DNA of 64,000 bases from Xanthobacter agilis. Lineage in GTDB: Bacteria > Pseudomonadota > Alphaproteobacteria > Rhizobiales > Xanthobacteraceae. Of this stretch, positions 48,504 through 58,240 are shown in pieces. Both the position numbers and the translations under genes were made by a program. Where the stretch lies: contig NZ_JABWGX010000006.1 in NCBI RefSeq assembly GCF_021730435.1, positions 159,701 to 223,700 on the forward strand, given 5' to 3'. How positions within the stretch are numbered: the first letter of the stretch is position 1; each line of letters begins with the position of its first letter. The notes beneath the pieces were generated by a model. The model was not told the DNA's origin. It ran no database searches and saw nothing but the letters and a program-made list of their open reading frames with translations.

Positions 48504-49348
48504 TCACGCGCGGTGGGCGCGCCGCCAGGCGGCGGGGGTGAGGCCGCAGAAGCGGCGGAAGGTGCGGGTGAAGTGGGCCTGGTCGGCGAAGCCCGCGGCG
48601 ACCGCCACCTGCGGCAGCGGCAGGCCGGGATCGGCCAGCAGGTGCTCCACTTTCCGCATCCGCGCCCGCATGTGCCGTTGGTCGGGCGGCAGGCCGGTGG
48701 CGGCCTTGAAGGCGTGGCTGAAATAGGATTGCGACAGGTCGGTGAGGTCCGCCAGTTCCTGCAGCCGGATGTTGCGCAGGCAATTGTCCTCGATGAACGC
48801 GGTGACCCGCTTGAGCTGCCGGTCCGAGAGGGTCGAGCGGCGGTTCGCGGGCGTGCGGGCAAGCTGCATCAGATCGATGAAGAGGGATAGCACCAGCCCA
48901 TCCCCATGAAGGTCGTGGCGGACGTCGGGCGCGGTGCATTCCTCGGCAATCAGGCGGGCGAGGGCGTGCATGCGCTCGTCCATGAAGCCGAGCCGGGGCA
49001 TCTCCAGGCGGCTGGTGTCAAGGGTCTCGCCGATGCGCTCGGACAAGGTCGCCACGTCGAAATGCAGATCCAGGTGCCGCAGCTCCCCGGCGGCCTCGAT
49101 GCGCGACCACAGGGGCATGTCGGCCGGCACGAAGCTCATGTGCACCGGCGCGCGGCAGGGGCGGCCAGCTGAACCTGCGTCGTCCCGCGCTCGCGATCGA
49201 GCACCACGAACAGCCGGGCATCGCGCGAGATGTATTCCCCGCGCGCGCCGGCGGCGCACTGGACGTGCCAGACATCGGCCACCACGCCGTTCCAGCGGCG
49301 CCAGCGCAGGTCATCGAGGAGTGTGATGCCCTCAATGGAAGAGGTCAT
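48504..49348 (-). pseudogene. AraC-family regulator split by a frameshift
   Basis: The cupin-like sensor half starts at 49348 (MTSSIEGITLLDDLRWRR) and runs to a TGA at 49136-49138. The rest, including the two AraC helix-turn-helices (LQELADLTDLSQSYFSHAFK and VAVAAGFADQAHFTRTFRRF), is open in another frame down to 48504. Homologous proteins are continuous across the junction (VQLAAP then PVHMSFVPAD), so one base appears lost near 49150-49165. An ATG at 49139 overlaps the early stop (ATGA), so the DNA-binding half (212 residues) could still be made by coupling. Could be a sequencing error. Confidence 0.7.
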
Positions 49349-49797
49349 GCGCGGTTGGAACGCCGTGCTGCTCGGGTCTCTCCTGTCGTCCGCCGCTCCG
49401 GCTCCGTGATGGCGCGCGTTCCGGCGGGTCGGAACCGGGTCTGCCGCGAGCGCCGGTCCGATCGCCGGGAGGATGCCGGCGCAGTCGATCGTCTTGAATT
49501 CCTATGAAGTGTCGCGCGGCAGCCGTGATTTGGCTTCCGGTCTGCTACGCAGCGCAATATCAGGACATAAATCGTCAAAGCTCAAGATAAATGGACAATC
49601 CGCACGTACACGCCATCGCTATCAGAGCTCCTCGTCGCCGCCGGTGGGCGGACCGCTCGACCCGCGCGCGGAGCCCGCCTCTTCGACCGGAGGCGCGACC
49701 CGCCGGCGGCCTTCACACGACACGCCGCTCCATCGCGGCGCATGGGCGCGGCGGCCATGCGGGCATGGCGGCGCGCGACGGAAAGAGCAATCGCGAC
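49349..49797. other. Interval between the two broken genes, 449 bases
   Basis: Divergent space between the AraC remnant and the ABC exporter remnant. A less GC-rich patch near 49545-49600 could carry promoters. No gene recognised. Confidence 0.4.
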
Positions 49798-51073
49798 ATG
49801 AGCATCCTGCACCAGTTCTTCACCTTTTACGCCCCGTACAAAGGGCTGTTCCTGCTGGATTTCTCCTGCGCCATCGTGTCCGGCCTGCTGGAGCTCTCCT
49901 TTCCCATGGCGGTGGCGGTGTTCGTGGACCATCTGCTGCCGCCCCGGGACTGGAGCCTGATCGTGCTCGCGGCGCTGGGGCTTCTGGGCATCTATGTGGT
50001 CAACACCGGTTTGATGGCGGTGGTGACCTATTGGGGGCACATGCTCGGCATCAACATCGAGACCGATATGCGCCGGCGCGCCTTCGACCATGTGCAGAAG
50101 CTCTCGTTCTCCTATTTCGACAGCCACAGGACCGGCCATCTGGTGGGCCGCCTCACCACCAATCTGGAAGAGGTGGGGGAGATCGCCCACCATGGGCCGG
50201 AAGACGTGTTCCTGGCGGTGATGACCTTCATCGGCGCGTTCGTGCTGATGCTCACGGTGAATGTGCCGCTGGCCCTCATCACCGGCGCCATCGTGCCCCT
50301 GGTGGCCTTCGCCACCACCCACTACGGGCGCGAGATGACATAGAACTTCCACGACCTGTTCGGCCGGGTGGGCGCCTTCAATGCCCGCATCGCGGAGAAT
50401 GTGGGCGGCATCCGCGTGGTCCAGGCGTTCGCCAACGAGGATGACGAACGGGCCCTGTTCGAGGAGGCCAATGCGGGCTACCGCGGCACCAAGCTCGCCG
50501 CATACCGCCTGATGGCGGCCAACATGTCGCTGGGTTACCTGGGCATGCGCCTGACGCAGGTGGTGGTGATGCTGGCGGGCACCTGGTTCGTGATCCGGGG
50601 GGGAATTGTCCAACGGCGGCTTCGTGTCGTTCCTGCTGCTGGTGTTCTTCCGGCCGCTGGAGAAGATCGCGGCGGTGGTGGAGATCTATCCCAAGGGCAT
50701 CGCCGGTTTCCGCTCCTATCTCGATTTCCTTGAGACGCGGCCCGATGTGGTCGACCGGCAAGATGCCCACGAGCTTGATGCCCGCGAGCTTGGTGCCGGC
50801 GATCCGGGTGCCGGCCCGGCCCCGGTGCGGGGGGAAATCCGCTATGAGGGCGTGAGCTTTGGCTATGCGCCCGGTCGGCCGGTGCTGAAGCATCTGTCGC
50901 TGCAGATCGCGGCCGGGGAGACGGTGGCCTTCGTCGGGCCGTCGGGGGCGGGCAAAACCACCGTGTGTGCGCTGCTGCCGCGTTTCTACGACGTGGGCGA
51001 AGGTCGGATCACCATCGACGGCACGGATATCCGGGATGTCACACTCGCCTCGTCCAGCCGGCGCGGTGCCTGA
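49798..51073 (+). pseudogene. Decayed ABC exporter (permease-ATPase), 3' end lost
   Basis: Starts MSILHQFFTFYAPYKG and reads as an MsbA-like exporter permease (SFSYFDSHRTGHLVGRLTTN). A TAG at 50341-50343 replaces a sense codon; the same frame continues as FGRVGAFNARIAENVGGIRV. A seven-G run at 50597-50603 then shifts the frame (removing one G restores GELSNGGFVSFLLLVFF). The ATPase has Walker A GPSGAGKTT but ends within DGTDIRDVTLAS; the Q-loop, LSGGQ signature and Walker B are missing. Non-functional. Confidence 0.85.
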
Positions 51074-51302
51074 GCGGGGTACGGCGCGGCGGCGTGGGCA
51101 TCGTCGCGGCTTGGCCGAAGGTGACAGATATTGGCCGGATCGCGCGAGGATGTGCTATATGCCGCAACGTCGAACCCTGTGTTCTCCTGTGGGCGCTCAC
51201 CTTCGCCCCGTGGGCGCCGCGGAGCCCGAACAGCGGGGCATCGGACGGGTTAGGCTGGATATTTTGCCGCCTGGGGGCGGGATGTGCTGAAGGGAGAAGA
51301 CA

Positions 51303-51572
51303 ATGAAAGCGGCTCTCATCGTTGGCGCCATGGCGCTGGCTCTCGCTGGGTGCAGTGAGTATTCCCGTCAGGATCGCGCCGTGGGCGGCGCCCTGATCGG
51401 TGGCGGCGCGGGCGCCGCGATCGGCGCCGCTGCGACCGGCACCGGCACGGGCGCCCTGGTGGGCGGCCTCATCGGTGCCGGCACCGGCGCCATCATCGGC
51501 GCCGAGACCACCCCGAAGGCCTGCTGGGCGCGGGATGCCTACGGCAACAGCTATCGCGTGCAGTGCCGCTGA
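51303..51572 (+). CDS. Small glycine-zipper lipoprotein
   Basis: 89 residues. Signal peptide II with lipobox LALAGC (Cys at residue 17). The middle is a glycine-zipper membrane-type repeat (ALIGGGAGAAIGAA, GALVGGLIGAGTGAIIGAE), followed by a short tail with two cysteines (ACWARDAYGNSYRVQC). Outer-membrane glycine-zipper lipoproteins of this type are common and of unclear role. ATG has AGGGAGAAG. A TTGGCC (51131-51136)/GCTATA (51154-51159) pair upstream is a possible promoter. Confidence 0.85.
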   Translation: MKAALIVGAMALALAGCSEYSRQDRAVGGALIGGGAGAAIGAAATGTGTGALVGGLIGAGTGAIIGAETTPKACWARDAYGNSYRVQCR

Positions 51573-51628
51573 TTCCTCCGCTCGGGCGCTGACCCGAGCC
51601 GTGACGGGATCGGTAGATGCGATGCAGA

Positions 51629-51657
51629 AGGGCGCTCCCGGGAGCGCCCTTTTTTTT
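51629..51657 (+). terminator. Rho-independent terminator after the lipoprotein gene
   Basis: GGGCGCTCCC immediately followed by GGGAGCGCCC and a run of eight T. Ten-bp perfect palindromic stem; strong. Confidence 0.93.
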
Positions 51658-51759
51658 GCCGGAGCGGTGGCCGGCGCTGTCCGTTTTCACAGGGCTTCGG
51701 CTTCGGGCGACGCAGACCGTCGCCGCGCAGCCTCACGCCGTCGTGAGATCGCCGCGCCG

Positions 51760-51784
51760 GGAACCGGCTTCGACCTGGTGCGTT
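51760..51784 (+). promoter_or_regulatory. EcfG-type general-stress promoter
   Basis: GGAAC (51760-51764), 16-base spacer, CGTT (51781-51784): the exact consensus of alphaproteobacterial sigma-EcfG promoters. It ends 30 bases before the ATG of the next small gene, giving a short leader with a perfect ribosome site. Confidence 0.7.
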
Positions 51785-51814
51785 GTGTTCGCGATGACGA
51801 GGATGGAGGACGGC

Positions 51815-52096
51815 ATGAAAGAGATGCAGTCGACGAAGGAACGGCCTTTGCCGTCAGCGTGCGAGCCTCTCCCCGGGTATGACATCCTGGAATTCTCTCC
51901 GCAGGAATGCGTGCGCGATTTTCCCAGTCGCATGGTCCGTCGTGCCAAGGTGCGCATGGCGGATGAGGAGCGCGCGCTGCTGCGCCGCGTTATGGCCGAA
52001 TTTTCGGCGCCCAACACGGTTCGGCAGGGGACAGATGAGTCCTCTTCCGAAGAGCCACCGGTCGGGGACGGCTCCAGCCGCCTCTATCGGGATTGA
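51815..52096 (+). CDS. Small protein of unknown function under an EcfG-type promoter
   Basis: 93 residues. ATG at 51815 is preceded by GGAGGA at 4 bases, which decides the start over longer in-frame options. Sequence: a proline-bearing N-terminus, LPGYDILEFSPQECV, a basic helix (SRMVRRAKVRMADEERALL) and an acidic Ser-rich tail. No signal peptide. Family not recognised. The upstream stress promoter and downstream NepR-like gene suggest a role in or under the general stress response. Confidence 0.65.
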   Translation: MKEMQSTKERPLPSACEPLPGYDILEFSPQECVRDFPSRMVRRAKVRMADEERALLRRVMAEFSAPNTVRQGTDESSSEEPPVGDGSSRLYRD

Positions 52097-52289
52097 GCCT
52101 GTGGTGCAGCCTGCGCGACGGCGGGGATGTCATGAAAGATACGGCAAGACGCGCAGGGATGCTGCGGAATTCCCCCATATTGAAACGTGGGAAAGCGGAT
52201 GCCACACGAAGGTGGCTTCGCGTGCAGAGCGGTCCGAGATGATCGGAACCGCAGTTGAAGTTGCCATGCGGCGGTGCATCAATCGGCTC

Positions 52290-52349
52290 GTGGTGTGGCC
52301 GGTGACGTGGCCGGTGACGTGGCCCGTGACGTGGCCCGTGATGTGATGG
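52290..52349. repeat. 12-bp tandem repeat, five units
   Basis: Units close to GTGACGTGGCCG at 52290, 52302, 52314, 52326 and 52338; the middle three are nearly identical and the outer two degenerate. It ends 11 bases before the ATG of the NepR-like gene, so it lies in its leader or promoter. Copy number may vary between strains. Confidence 0.85.
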
Positions 52350-52360
52350 CCTAATTCCCC

Positions 52361-52678
52361 ATGACCCGACAGGATCAGAAAGAGACCGGCGGCATGCGCA
52401 TTCCTCATCGACGCGACATCTCCGCGCGGCAGGATTTGCTGGGTCGGGAGCTGCGGCAGCTCTTCGAGGACTTTGTTCAGGAAGACGTTCCGCACGAGTT
52501 GCAGAATTTAGCACTACAACTCCAAATAGCAATGGCGGAATCGCCGCCGGGAGCGCAAGCGGTGACGCCGGTTGTGGATGACGCCCCGCCTGCGCCCGTT
52601 ACAGAGCCCGTTGCGCCGCAGTCGCCTGATGCTGCGCCGGCGGTTCCCACAAGGGTCGGCGCATCCGCCCGGAGGTGA
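52361..52678 (+). CDS. Orphan NepR-like anti-sigma factor
   Basis: 105 residues. The core LGRELRQLFEDFVQEDVPHE plus LQNLALQL (residues about 28-55) follows the NepR pattern: helix LGxxLRxxYxxVV, E-x-VP turn, helix xxLxxLxxxL. NepR binds sigma-EcfG and is displaced by phosphorylated PhyR. The tail is Pro/Ala-rich. No ecfG or phyR gene is nearby, so this would be a second, stand-alone copy; several alphaproteobacteria carry NepR paralogues. The ATG at 52361 lacks a clear ribosome site; an ATG at 52394 is possible. Confidence 0.55.
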   Translation: MTRQDQKETGGMRIPHRRDISARQDLLGRELRQLFEDFVQEDVPHELQNLALQLQIAMAESPPGAQAVTPVVDDAPPAPVTEPVAPQSPDAAPAVPTRVGASARR

Positions 52679-52818
52679 TGCTTCTTCAGCGGTGATGTCC
52701 GCCGGGGGGCTGGCTTGGTGCGGCCGGAGCCCAAAAGGCACCTGGAAACCGGCGGTGGCCGCAAAAATCTCACCCGTCTTAACTTCTCCGCAAGAGCGGG
52801 TCCGCCAGTGTTCCGCCC

Positions 52819-53913
52819 ATGATGCGCGGCGGTTATTGGTATCTCGTTGCTCCGCTCGTCGGTGCCCTGCTCCTCACCGGATGTCGTTTCGGCGACAGCG
52901 GGCGGGATCCCTGGCGCGTCGAGGCTGAAGAGCAGTGCTTGGCGGAGAAGGGCGTGGTGCCTTCCGCCTTCATGGAACCGTTGTCGGCGATCAGCGGCGA
53001 TGGTGGATGTGGCATGGAATATCCCTTCCGTGTCCATGCCTTCGCCGAAGGCAACGTGGTGGTCGAGCCATCGGCGCGGCTGGCCTGCCCCGTCATCCGC
53101 GAGCTCGACGCCTGGGTGCAGGCGGTGGTGGAGCCGGCCGCCGAGGCGTGGCTGGGGCAGCCGGTGGTGGCCATCCGCCAGATGTCCTCTTATTCCTGCC
53201 GCACCATGAACGGGCAGGCGGGCGCCAAGATCTCCGAGCATGCCTTCGGCAACGCCCTCGACATCGGGGCCTTCCGCACCGCCGACGGGCAGTGGATCAC
53301 CGTCAAGAACGGCTGGAAGGGCACGCCGGAGGAGCGTGGCTTTCTGCTCCAGGTGCAGGCGGGGGCGTGCGAGCGCTTCACCACCGTGCTCGCGCCCGGC
53401 TCCAACATTTTCCATTACGACCACATCCATGTGGACCTGATGCGGCACGCCAAGGGGCGCACCATCTGCAAGCCCGCGCCCAAGCCCATGCCGGCCCCGG
53501 CCATGGCGACCATTCAGCCGCCGCCGGCCCTGCCGCAGGTCCGGGAACCGCCGCAAGTCCAGGAGCCGCCCCCGCAGGCCATGGCGCCGGAGCCGATTCC
53601 CGAGCGGCCGCAAATGCTGGCGCCGCAGCCGGTTCAGGCGCCGGTCGAGCAGGAACCGTTGCCGCCGCCGGCGCCGCTGCCGGCGCAAGCCGCGCCGAGC
53701 CGCGCCCCGGCCCCCCGTCCGGGCCCGAACCAGTTGCCCCCCGGCTGGCAGGTGGGACCGGAGGGCATACGCCAGCCCGGACCCATGTCCTATGTGCCGG
53801 GCAAGGGTGGGACCGACGTGACCGGCTCGATCCCCAAGCGCAAATATTACTCGGCGTCGAACCCGCAACCGTCCACCATTCCGCTGCCGCGCGCCCAGGC
53901 GGGCGAGGACTGA
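52819..53913 (+). CDS. Extensin-like C-terminal-domain lipoprotein
   Basis: 364 residues. Lipobox ALLLTGC (Cys near residue 22). Residues about 35-215 are the Extensin-like_C domain (PF06904-type): a Cys-rich fold with SSYSCRTMNG, ISEHAFGNALDIGAFRTADG (zinc-ligand H and D as in peptidoglycan peptidases of the VanY/MepA type) and HYDHIHVDLMRHAKG. After 220 there is a long Pro/Gln-rich tail. Probably a periplasmic cell-wall hydrolase or binding protein. Confidence 0.88.
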   Translation: MMRGGYWYLVAPLVGALLLTGCRFGDSGRDPWRVEAEEQCLAEKGVVPSAFMEPLSAISGDGGCGMEYPFRVHAFAEGNVVVEPSARLACPVIRELDAWVQAVVEPAAEAWLGQPVVAIRQMSSYSCRTMNGQAGAKISEHAFGNALDIGAFRTADGQWITVKNGWKGTPEERGFLLQVQAGACERFTTVLAPGSNIFHYDHIHVDLMRHAKGRTICKPAPKPMPAPAMATIQPPPALPQVREPPQVQEPPPQAMAPEPIPERPQMLAPQPVQAPVEQEPLPPPAPLPAQAAPSRAPAPRPGPNQLPPGWQVGPEGIRQPGPMSYVPGKGGTDVTGSIPKRKYYSASNPQPSTIPLPRAQAGED

Positions 53914-54511
53914 GGCGGGCGACGACTTGAGCGGCCTCCGGATCGGGGGCCTTCACAAGCACCCCGGCCGGTCGGCCTCCCCTGGCGATGGGGAGCCCCC
54001 AGGGGGGCAGGTATGCCGGACCCTGTTGGGGCGCGGGGCGCCATTCTTCCGCTGCTCGGGGGCGGTGATCGCGGCCGCGCGGCGGGTGTGGTGCCCGCGC
54101 CGGCGGGAATGCCATCCGTCGAAAGGCTCCGGGCCGTGACCGACGGCGGGCCGCCGTCACTATTGCGGACGCTGGGGAATCAGCCCCATCCGCCGGCCCC
54201 GGAGCCGGCCAGGCCGACACCAGCGTCCCGCGGGATACAGGTGGATGCGCACTCAGCGCAAAGCGCCCTTGCGCTGAGTGCGGGGCTGGACCACCGAATT
54301 GATGCGCATGTCCGCGTGCCGCGCGCCGAAAGAGTGGCATATGGCAAGGCTTTGCGCTTTCGTGATCGCGCTGGGCGCGACACTTTGGGCTTGTCGGTTT
54401 TCATCAGCGCGTGAAGGGCGTATTGCCTTTAGTTGAATTCCGAGGAAGCCGTCGTGCTGGCTATGCGCGACAGGGAAAAGTGTTTGAGGAAACCCTCGGG
54501 GGAACGCCGCC
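53914..54511. other. Gene-free interval, 598 bases
   Basis: Upstream of the CoA-transferase gene. It contains a 13-bp perfect inverted repeat at 54249-54281 and nothing else I can name. Open frames here look like chance. Confidence 0.5.
54249..54281. promoter_or_regulatory. 13-bp perfect inverted repeat
   Basis: GCACTCAGCGCAA (54249-54261) and TTGCGCTGAGTGC (54269-54281) with a 7-base spacer, about 230 bases before the CoA-transferase start. No T-run on either side, so it is more likely an operator or RNA stem than a terminator. Confidence 0.6.
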
Positions 54512-56038
54512 ATGCCTCAAGACCGTATTCGCCTCGCCTCCCTGCGTGACAAAATCGTGTCCGCCGACGAGGCCGCCAGCCATATCAAGGACGGGATGAT
54601 CGTCGGCATGAGCGGGTTCACCCGCGCCGGCGAGGCCAAGGCCGTGCCGATGGCGCTGGCCGCCCACGCCAAGCAGGCCCACGCCAAGGGCGAGCCGCTC
54701 AAGATCACGCTCATCACCGGCGCCTCGCTGGGCAACGACCTCGACAAGCAGATGGCGGAAGCCCACCTGCTGTCGCGCCGCATTCCGTTCCAGTCCGATC
54801 CGGCGCTGCGCAAGGCGATCAACTCCGGCGAAGTGATGTTCGTCGATCAGCACCTCTCGGAGACGGTGGAGCACCTGCGCACCCATCAGCTCGGGCCGAT
54901 CGACGTGGCCGTGATCGAGGCGGTGGGCATCACCGCGTCGGGCGGCATCGTGCCGACCACCTCGGTGGGTAATTCGGCCACCTTCGCGATCCTGGCCGAG
55001 AAGGTCATCATCGAGATCAACCTGACCCAGCCGTCCGAGCTGGAAGGCCTGCACGACATCTACATTCCCACCCGCCGGCCGTTCCGCGAGCCGATTCCGG
55101 TGGTGACGCCCGAAAGCCGGGTGGGCCTGCCCTTCATCCCGGTGCCGCCGGAGAAGATCGCCGCCATCGTCATCACCGAGAAGCTGGATTCGGCCTCGAA
55201 CGTGCTGCCGCCCGACCATGAGACGGCGGCCATCGCCTCCCATCTCATGGAGTTCCTGAAGCACGAAGTGAAGATCGGGCGGCTGACAGAGCGCCTGCAG
55301 CCGCTCCAGGCGGGCATCGGCACCATCGCCAACGCGGTCATGCACGGCTTCATCGAAAGCCCGTTCCACGACCTCACCATGTATTCCGAGGTGCTTCAGG
55401 ATTCGACCTTCGATCTGTTCGATGCCGGAAAGCTCAATTTCGCATCGGGTTCGTCCATCACCTTGTCGAAGGGCAAGCATGACCAGGTGATGCCCCACAT
55501 CACCGACTACAAGTCGCGGCTCATCCTGCGCCCGCAGGAAATCTCCAACCATCCGGAGATCATCCGTCGCCTCGGCATCATCGGCATCAACACGGCGCTC
55601 GAGTTCGACATTTATGGCAATGTGAACTCCACCCATGTGGGCGGCACCCACATGATGAACGGCATCGGCGGCTCGGGCGATTTCGCCCGCAATGCCTATC
55701 TCTCGGTGTTCGTCACCAAGTCCATCGCCAAGGGCGGCGCGCTGTCGTCGGTGGTGCCCATGGTGAGCCATGTGGACCACACCGAGCACGACGTGGATAT
55801 TCTCGTGACCGAAGTGGGCCTCGCCGATCTGCGCGAGCTGGCGCCGCGCGAGCGGGCGCGCGTCGTCATCGACAATTGCGTGCACCCCACCTTCCGGGAC
55901 GAGATGGAGGATTATTTCGACCGCGCCACCGCGCGCGGCGGGCATACCCCCCACATCATCGAGGAAGCCCTCGCCTGGCATGTGCGGGCGCGCGAGACCG
56001 GCTCGATGCATGCCAAGGCCGAGCGCAAGATCGCCTGA
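54512..56038 (+). CDS. Succinyl-CoA:acetate CoA-transferase (acetyl-CoA hydrolase/transferase family)
   Basis: 508 residues. Family block GLADLRELAPRERARVVIDNC near the C-terminus (AarC/Cat1 group). The catalytic glutamate is in LTMYSEVLQDSTFDLFD and the substrate loops are GMSGFTRAGEAKAVP and GNVNSTHVGGTHMMNGIGG. Converts acetate and succinyl-CoA to acetyl-CoA and succinate, or the reverse, linking acetate to the TCA cycle. ATG at 54512; a weak GGGGG lies upstream. Confidence 0.9.
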   Translation: MPQDRIRLASLRDKIVSADEAASHIKDGMIVGMSGFTRAGEAKAVPMALAAHAKQAHAKGEPLKITLITGASLGNDLDKQMAEAHLLSRRIPFQSDPALRKAINSGEVMFVDQHLSETVEHLRTHQLGPIDVAVIEAVGITASGGIVPTTSVGNSATFAILAEKVIIEINLTQPSELEGLHDIYIPTRRPFREPIPVVTPESRVGLPFIPVPPEKIAAIVITEKLDSASNVLPPDHETAAIASHLMEFLKHEVKIGRLTERLQPLQAGIGTIANAVMHGFIESPFHDLTMYSEVLQDSTFDLFDAGKLNFASGSSITLSKGKHDQVMPHITDYKSRLILRPQEISNHPEIIRRLGIIGINTALEFDIYGNVNSTHVGGTHMMNGIGGSGDFARNAYLSVFVTKSIAKGGALSSVVPMVSHVDHTEHDVDILVTEVGLADLRELAPRERARVVIDNCVHPTFRDEMEDYFDRATARGGHTPHIIEEALAWHVRARETGSMHAKAERKIA

Positions 56039-56086
56039 GGGCGAGATCTCCTGCGGGTAAGATCGCTCGGGTGGCGCGTCCGCAAT

Positions 56087-56118
56087 GAAAAAGCCCTCTC
56101 CCCGTGGGGGAGAGGGCC
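56087..56118 (-). terminator. Terminator at the end of the cbb operon
   Basis: On the minus strand GGGCCCTCTCCCCC-type stem (arms GCCCTCTCCCC, 56093-56103, and GGGGAGAGGGC, 56107-56117) is followed by TTTTTC. It lies about 140 bases past the cbbE stop and also faces the end of the CoA-transferase gene. Confidence 0.85.
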
Positions 56119-56259
56119 GCCCGGCCGCCTACGGAGAGAGCGACGGCCGGACATTTGAAAAGCTGAAGGCAAGGCGCGATCGCGTCGGGGCTTTGGTCAA
56201 GCCCGCGCGGCGCCTGAGCGACCCCACTCGGCACCGGTCAAAGACCGGTGCCGATGGTG

Positions 56260-56952
56260 TCATGCGGCCGCGGCGGATCCGGTGGCGGCCGCGATTTCGC
56301 CCATCATGGCGGTGATGGTGGCGCCATAGTCTTTGGCACCGAAGATGGCGCTGCCGGCCACGAACGTGTCGGCGCCAGCCGCCGCGATGGCGCCGATGTT
56401 ATCCACCTTCACGCCGCCGTCGATCTCGAGGCGAATGTCGCGCCCCGAGGCGTCGATGCGTTCGCGGATCGCCTTCAGCTTGTCGAGCGCGTGGGGAATG
56501 AAGGCCTGTCCGCCGAAGCCGGGGTTGACCGACATCACCAGCACCAGGTCGAGGGCGTCCAGCGTGTAGTCGAGCACGGAGAGGGGGGTGGCCGGATTCA
56601 GCACCAGGCCCGCCTGCACGCCCTTCGAGCGGATGAGCTGGAGCGAGCGGTCCACATGTTCGCTGGCCTCCGGATGGAACGAGATGAGGTCGGCGCCGGC
56701 GCCGGCGAAGGCCTCGATCATGCCATCCACCGGCTTCACCATCAGATGCACGTCGATGAAGGCGTCGGTCACCCTGCGCAGGGACTGGAGCACCAGCGGC
56801 CCGATGGTGAGGTTGGGCACGTAATGGTTGTCCATCACGTCGAAATGGATCCATTCGGCGCCGCCGGCAAGCACGGCCTCCACTTCCGCGCCGAGGCGGG
56901 CGAAATCCGCCGACAGGATGGACGGGGCGATGACGGGATGGGCGCGGGCCAT
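56260..56952 (-). CDS. cbbE: Ribulose-phosphate 3-epimerase
   Basis: 230 residues from ATG at 56952, which has GGAGAG at 5 bases (an in-frame ATG at 56991 has none). TIM-barrel epimerase: [32 protein letters not shown] with catalytic Asp and metal His, [22 protein letters not shown] and EIDGGV. Regenerates ribulose-5-phosphate in the Calvin cycle. Last gene of the operon. Confidence 0.95.
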   Translation of the reverse strand: MARAHPVIAPSILSADFARLGAEVEAVLAGGAEWIHFDVMDNHYVPNLTIGPLVLQSLRRVTDAFIDVHLMVKPVDGMIEAFAGAGADLISFHPEASEHVDRSLQLIRSKGVQAGLVLNPATPLSVLDYTLDALDLVLVMSVNPGFGGQAFIPHALDKLKAIRERIDASGRDIRLEIDGGVKVDNIGAIAAAGADTFVAGSAIFGAKDYGATITAMMGEIAAATGSAAAA

Positions 56953-57114
56953 GGCTCTCTCCGGGCTGGTCGTCTGATGATGCGTGTTCATGGCCGTTCG
57001 CCGGCCGGGCCTCGGCGCCAGCTCAACGCCGCGTGCGGGGCCGCAGCGGCCGAAGGGGAGCGGGGAGCCCGGCGCATCGGTCCGGGTTCCCCTTCCATGC
57101 TGGGCTGAAGCGGC

Positions 57115-58179
57115 TCAGTGCACGGTCTGGGCAAGGCTGCCCGAGGCGTAGCGCTTGGCCATGTCGTCGAGCTCGATGGGCCGGATCTTCTCCGCCTGAC
57201 CTGCCGAGCCGAACGCCTCGAACCGCGAGATGCACACCTTCTTCGCCTCTTCCATGGCGGCGATGAGGAACTTGCGCGGGTCGAACTCGGAGGGGTTCTT
57301 CGCCGCGACGCGGCGCATGGCGGCGGTCATGGCGAGGCGGATGTCGGTGTCGATATTCACCTTGCGCACGCCGTAGCGGATGCCTTCCTGGATCTCCTCC
57401 ACCGGCACGCCGTAGGTTTCCTTGATGTCGCCGCCATAGGCGCGGATCTCTTCCAGGAGTTCCTGCGGCACCGAGGACGAGCCGTGCATCACCAGGTGCG
57501 TGGTGGGAATGCGCTGGTGGATGGCCTTCACCCGATCGATGGCGAGAATGTCGCCGGTGGGCTTGCGGCTGAACTTATAGGCGCCGTGCGAGGTGCCGAT
57601 GGCGATGGCGAGCGCATCGCACTGGGTCGCCTTCACGAACTGGGCGGCTTCGTCGGGGTCGGTGAGGAGGCTGGAGTGGTCGAGGGTGCCCTCGGCGCCG
57701 TGGCCGTCCTCGGCTTCGCCCTTGCCGGTCTCCAGCGAGCCCAGGCAGCCGAGCTCGCCTTCCACCGACACGCCCACAGCATGGGCGAATTCCACCACCT
57801 TGGCGGTGACGGCGGCGTTATAGCCGTAATCGGCCGGGGTCTTGCCGTCTTCCTTGAGCGAACCGTCCATCATCACCGAGGAGAAGCCGGACTTGATGGC
57901 GGCCAGGCACACGGCGGGCGAGGCGCCATGGTCCTGGTGCATCACCACCGGGATCTCGGGATAGGCTTCCACCGCCGCGGCGATGAGGTGGCGCAGGAAC
58001 GGTTCGCCGGCATATTTGCGGGCACCGGCGGAGCCTTGGAGGATCACCGGCGAGCGTGTGGCGCGGGCGGCCTCCATGATGGCCTTCACCTGCTCCATGT
58101 TGTTCACGTTAAAGGCCGGAAGGCCATAGGCATGCTCTGCTGCGTGGTCGAGCAGCTGCCGCATGGACACGAGGGCCAT
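57115..58179 (-). CDS. cbbA: Fructose-bisphosphate aldolase, class II
   Basis: 354 residues. ATG at 58179 has AAAGGAGAGG. Zinc aldolase motifs: [11 protein letters not shown] with two metal/catalytic residues, [48 protein letters not shown] (zinc His) and [13 protein letters not shown]. Forms fructose- and sedoheptulose-bisphosphate in the Calvin cycle. It follows the 28-bp hairpin array. Confidence 0.96.
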   Translation of the reverse strand: MALVSMRQLLDHAAEHAYGLPAFNVNNMEQVKAIMEAARATRSPVILQGSAGARKYAGEPFLRHLIAAAVEAYPEIPVVMHQDHGASPAVCLAAIKSGFSSVMMDGSLKEDGKTPADYGYNAAVTAKVVEFAHAVGVSVEGELGCLGSLETGKGEAEDGHGAEGTLDHSSLLTDPDEAAQFVKATQCDALAIAIGTSHGAYKFSRKPTGDILAIDRVKAIHQRIPTTHLVMHGSSSVPQELLEEIRAYGGDIKETYGVPVEEIQEGIRYGVRKVNIDTDIRLAMTAAMRRVAAKNPSEFDPRKFLIAAMEEAKKVCISRFEAFGSAGQAEKIRPIELDDMAKRYASGSLAQTVH

Positions 58180-58240
58180 AGTCCTCTCCTTTGGGTCGAA
58201 TCGCGACGCGATACTACGAGGTGCTTGTACATGGTCCCAG

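Noticed and set aside
52245..52270. Second EcfG-type promoter before the NepR-like gene
   Set aside because: A GGAAC is present but no CGTT at 16-18 bases; only half the promoter.
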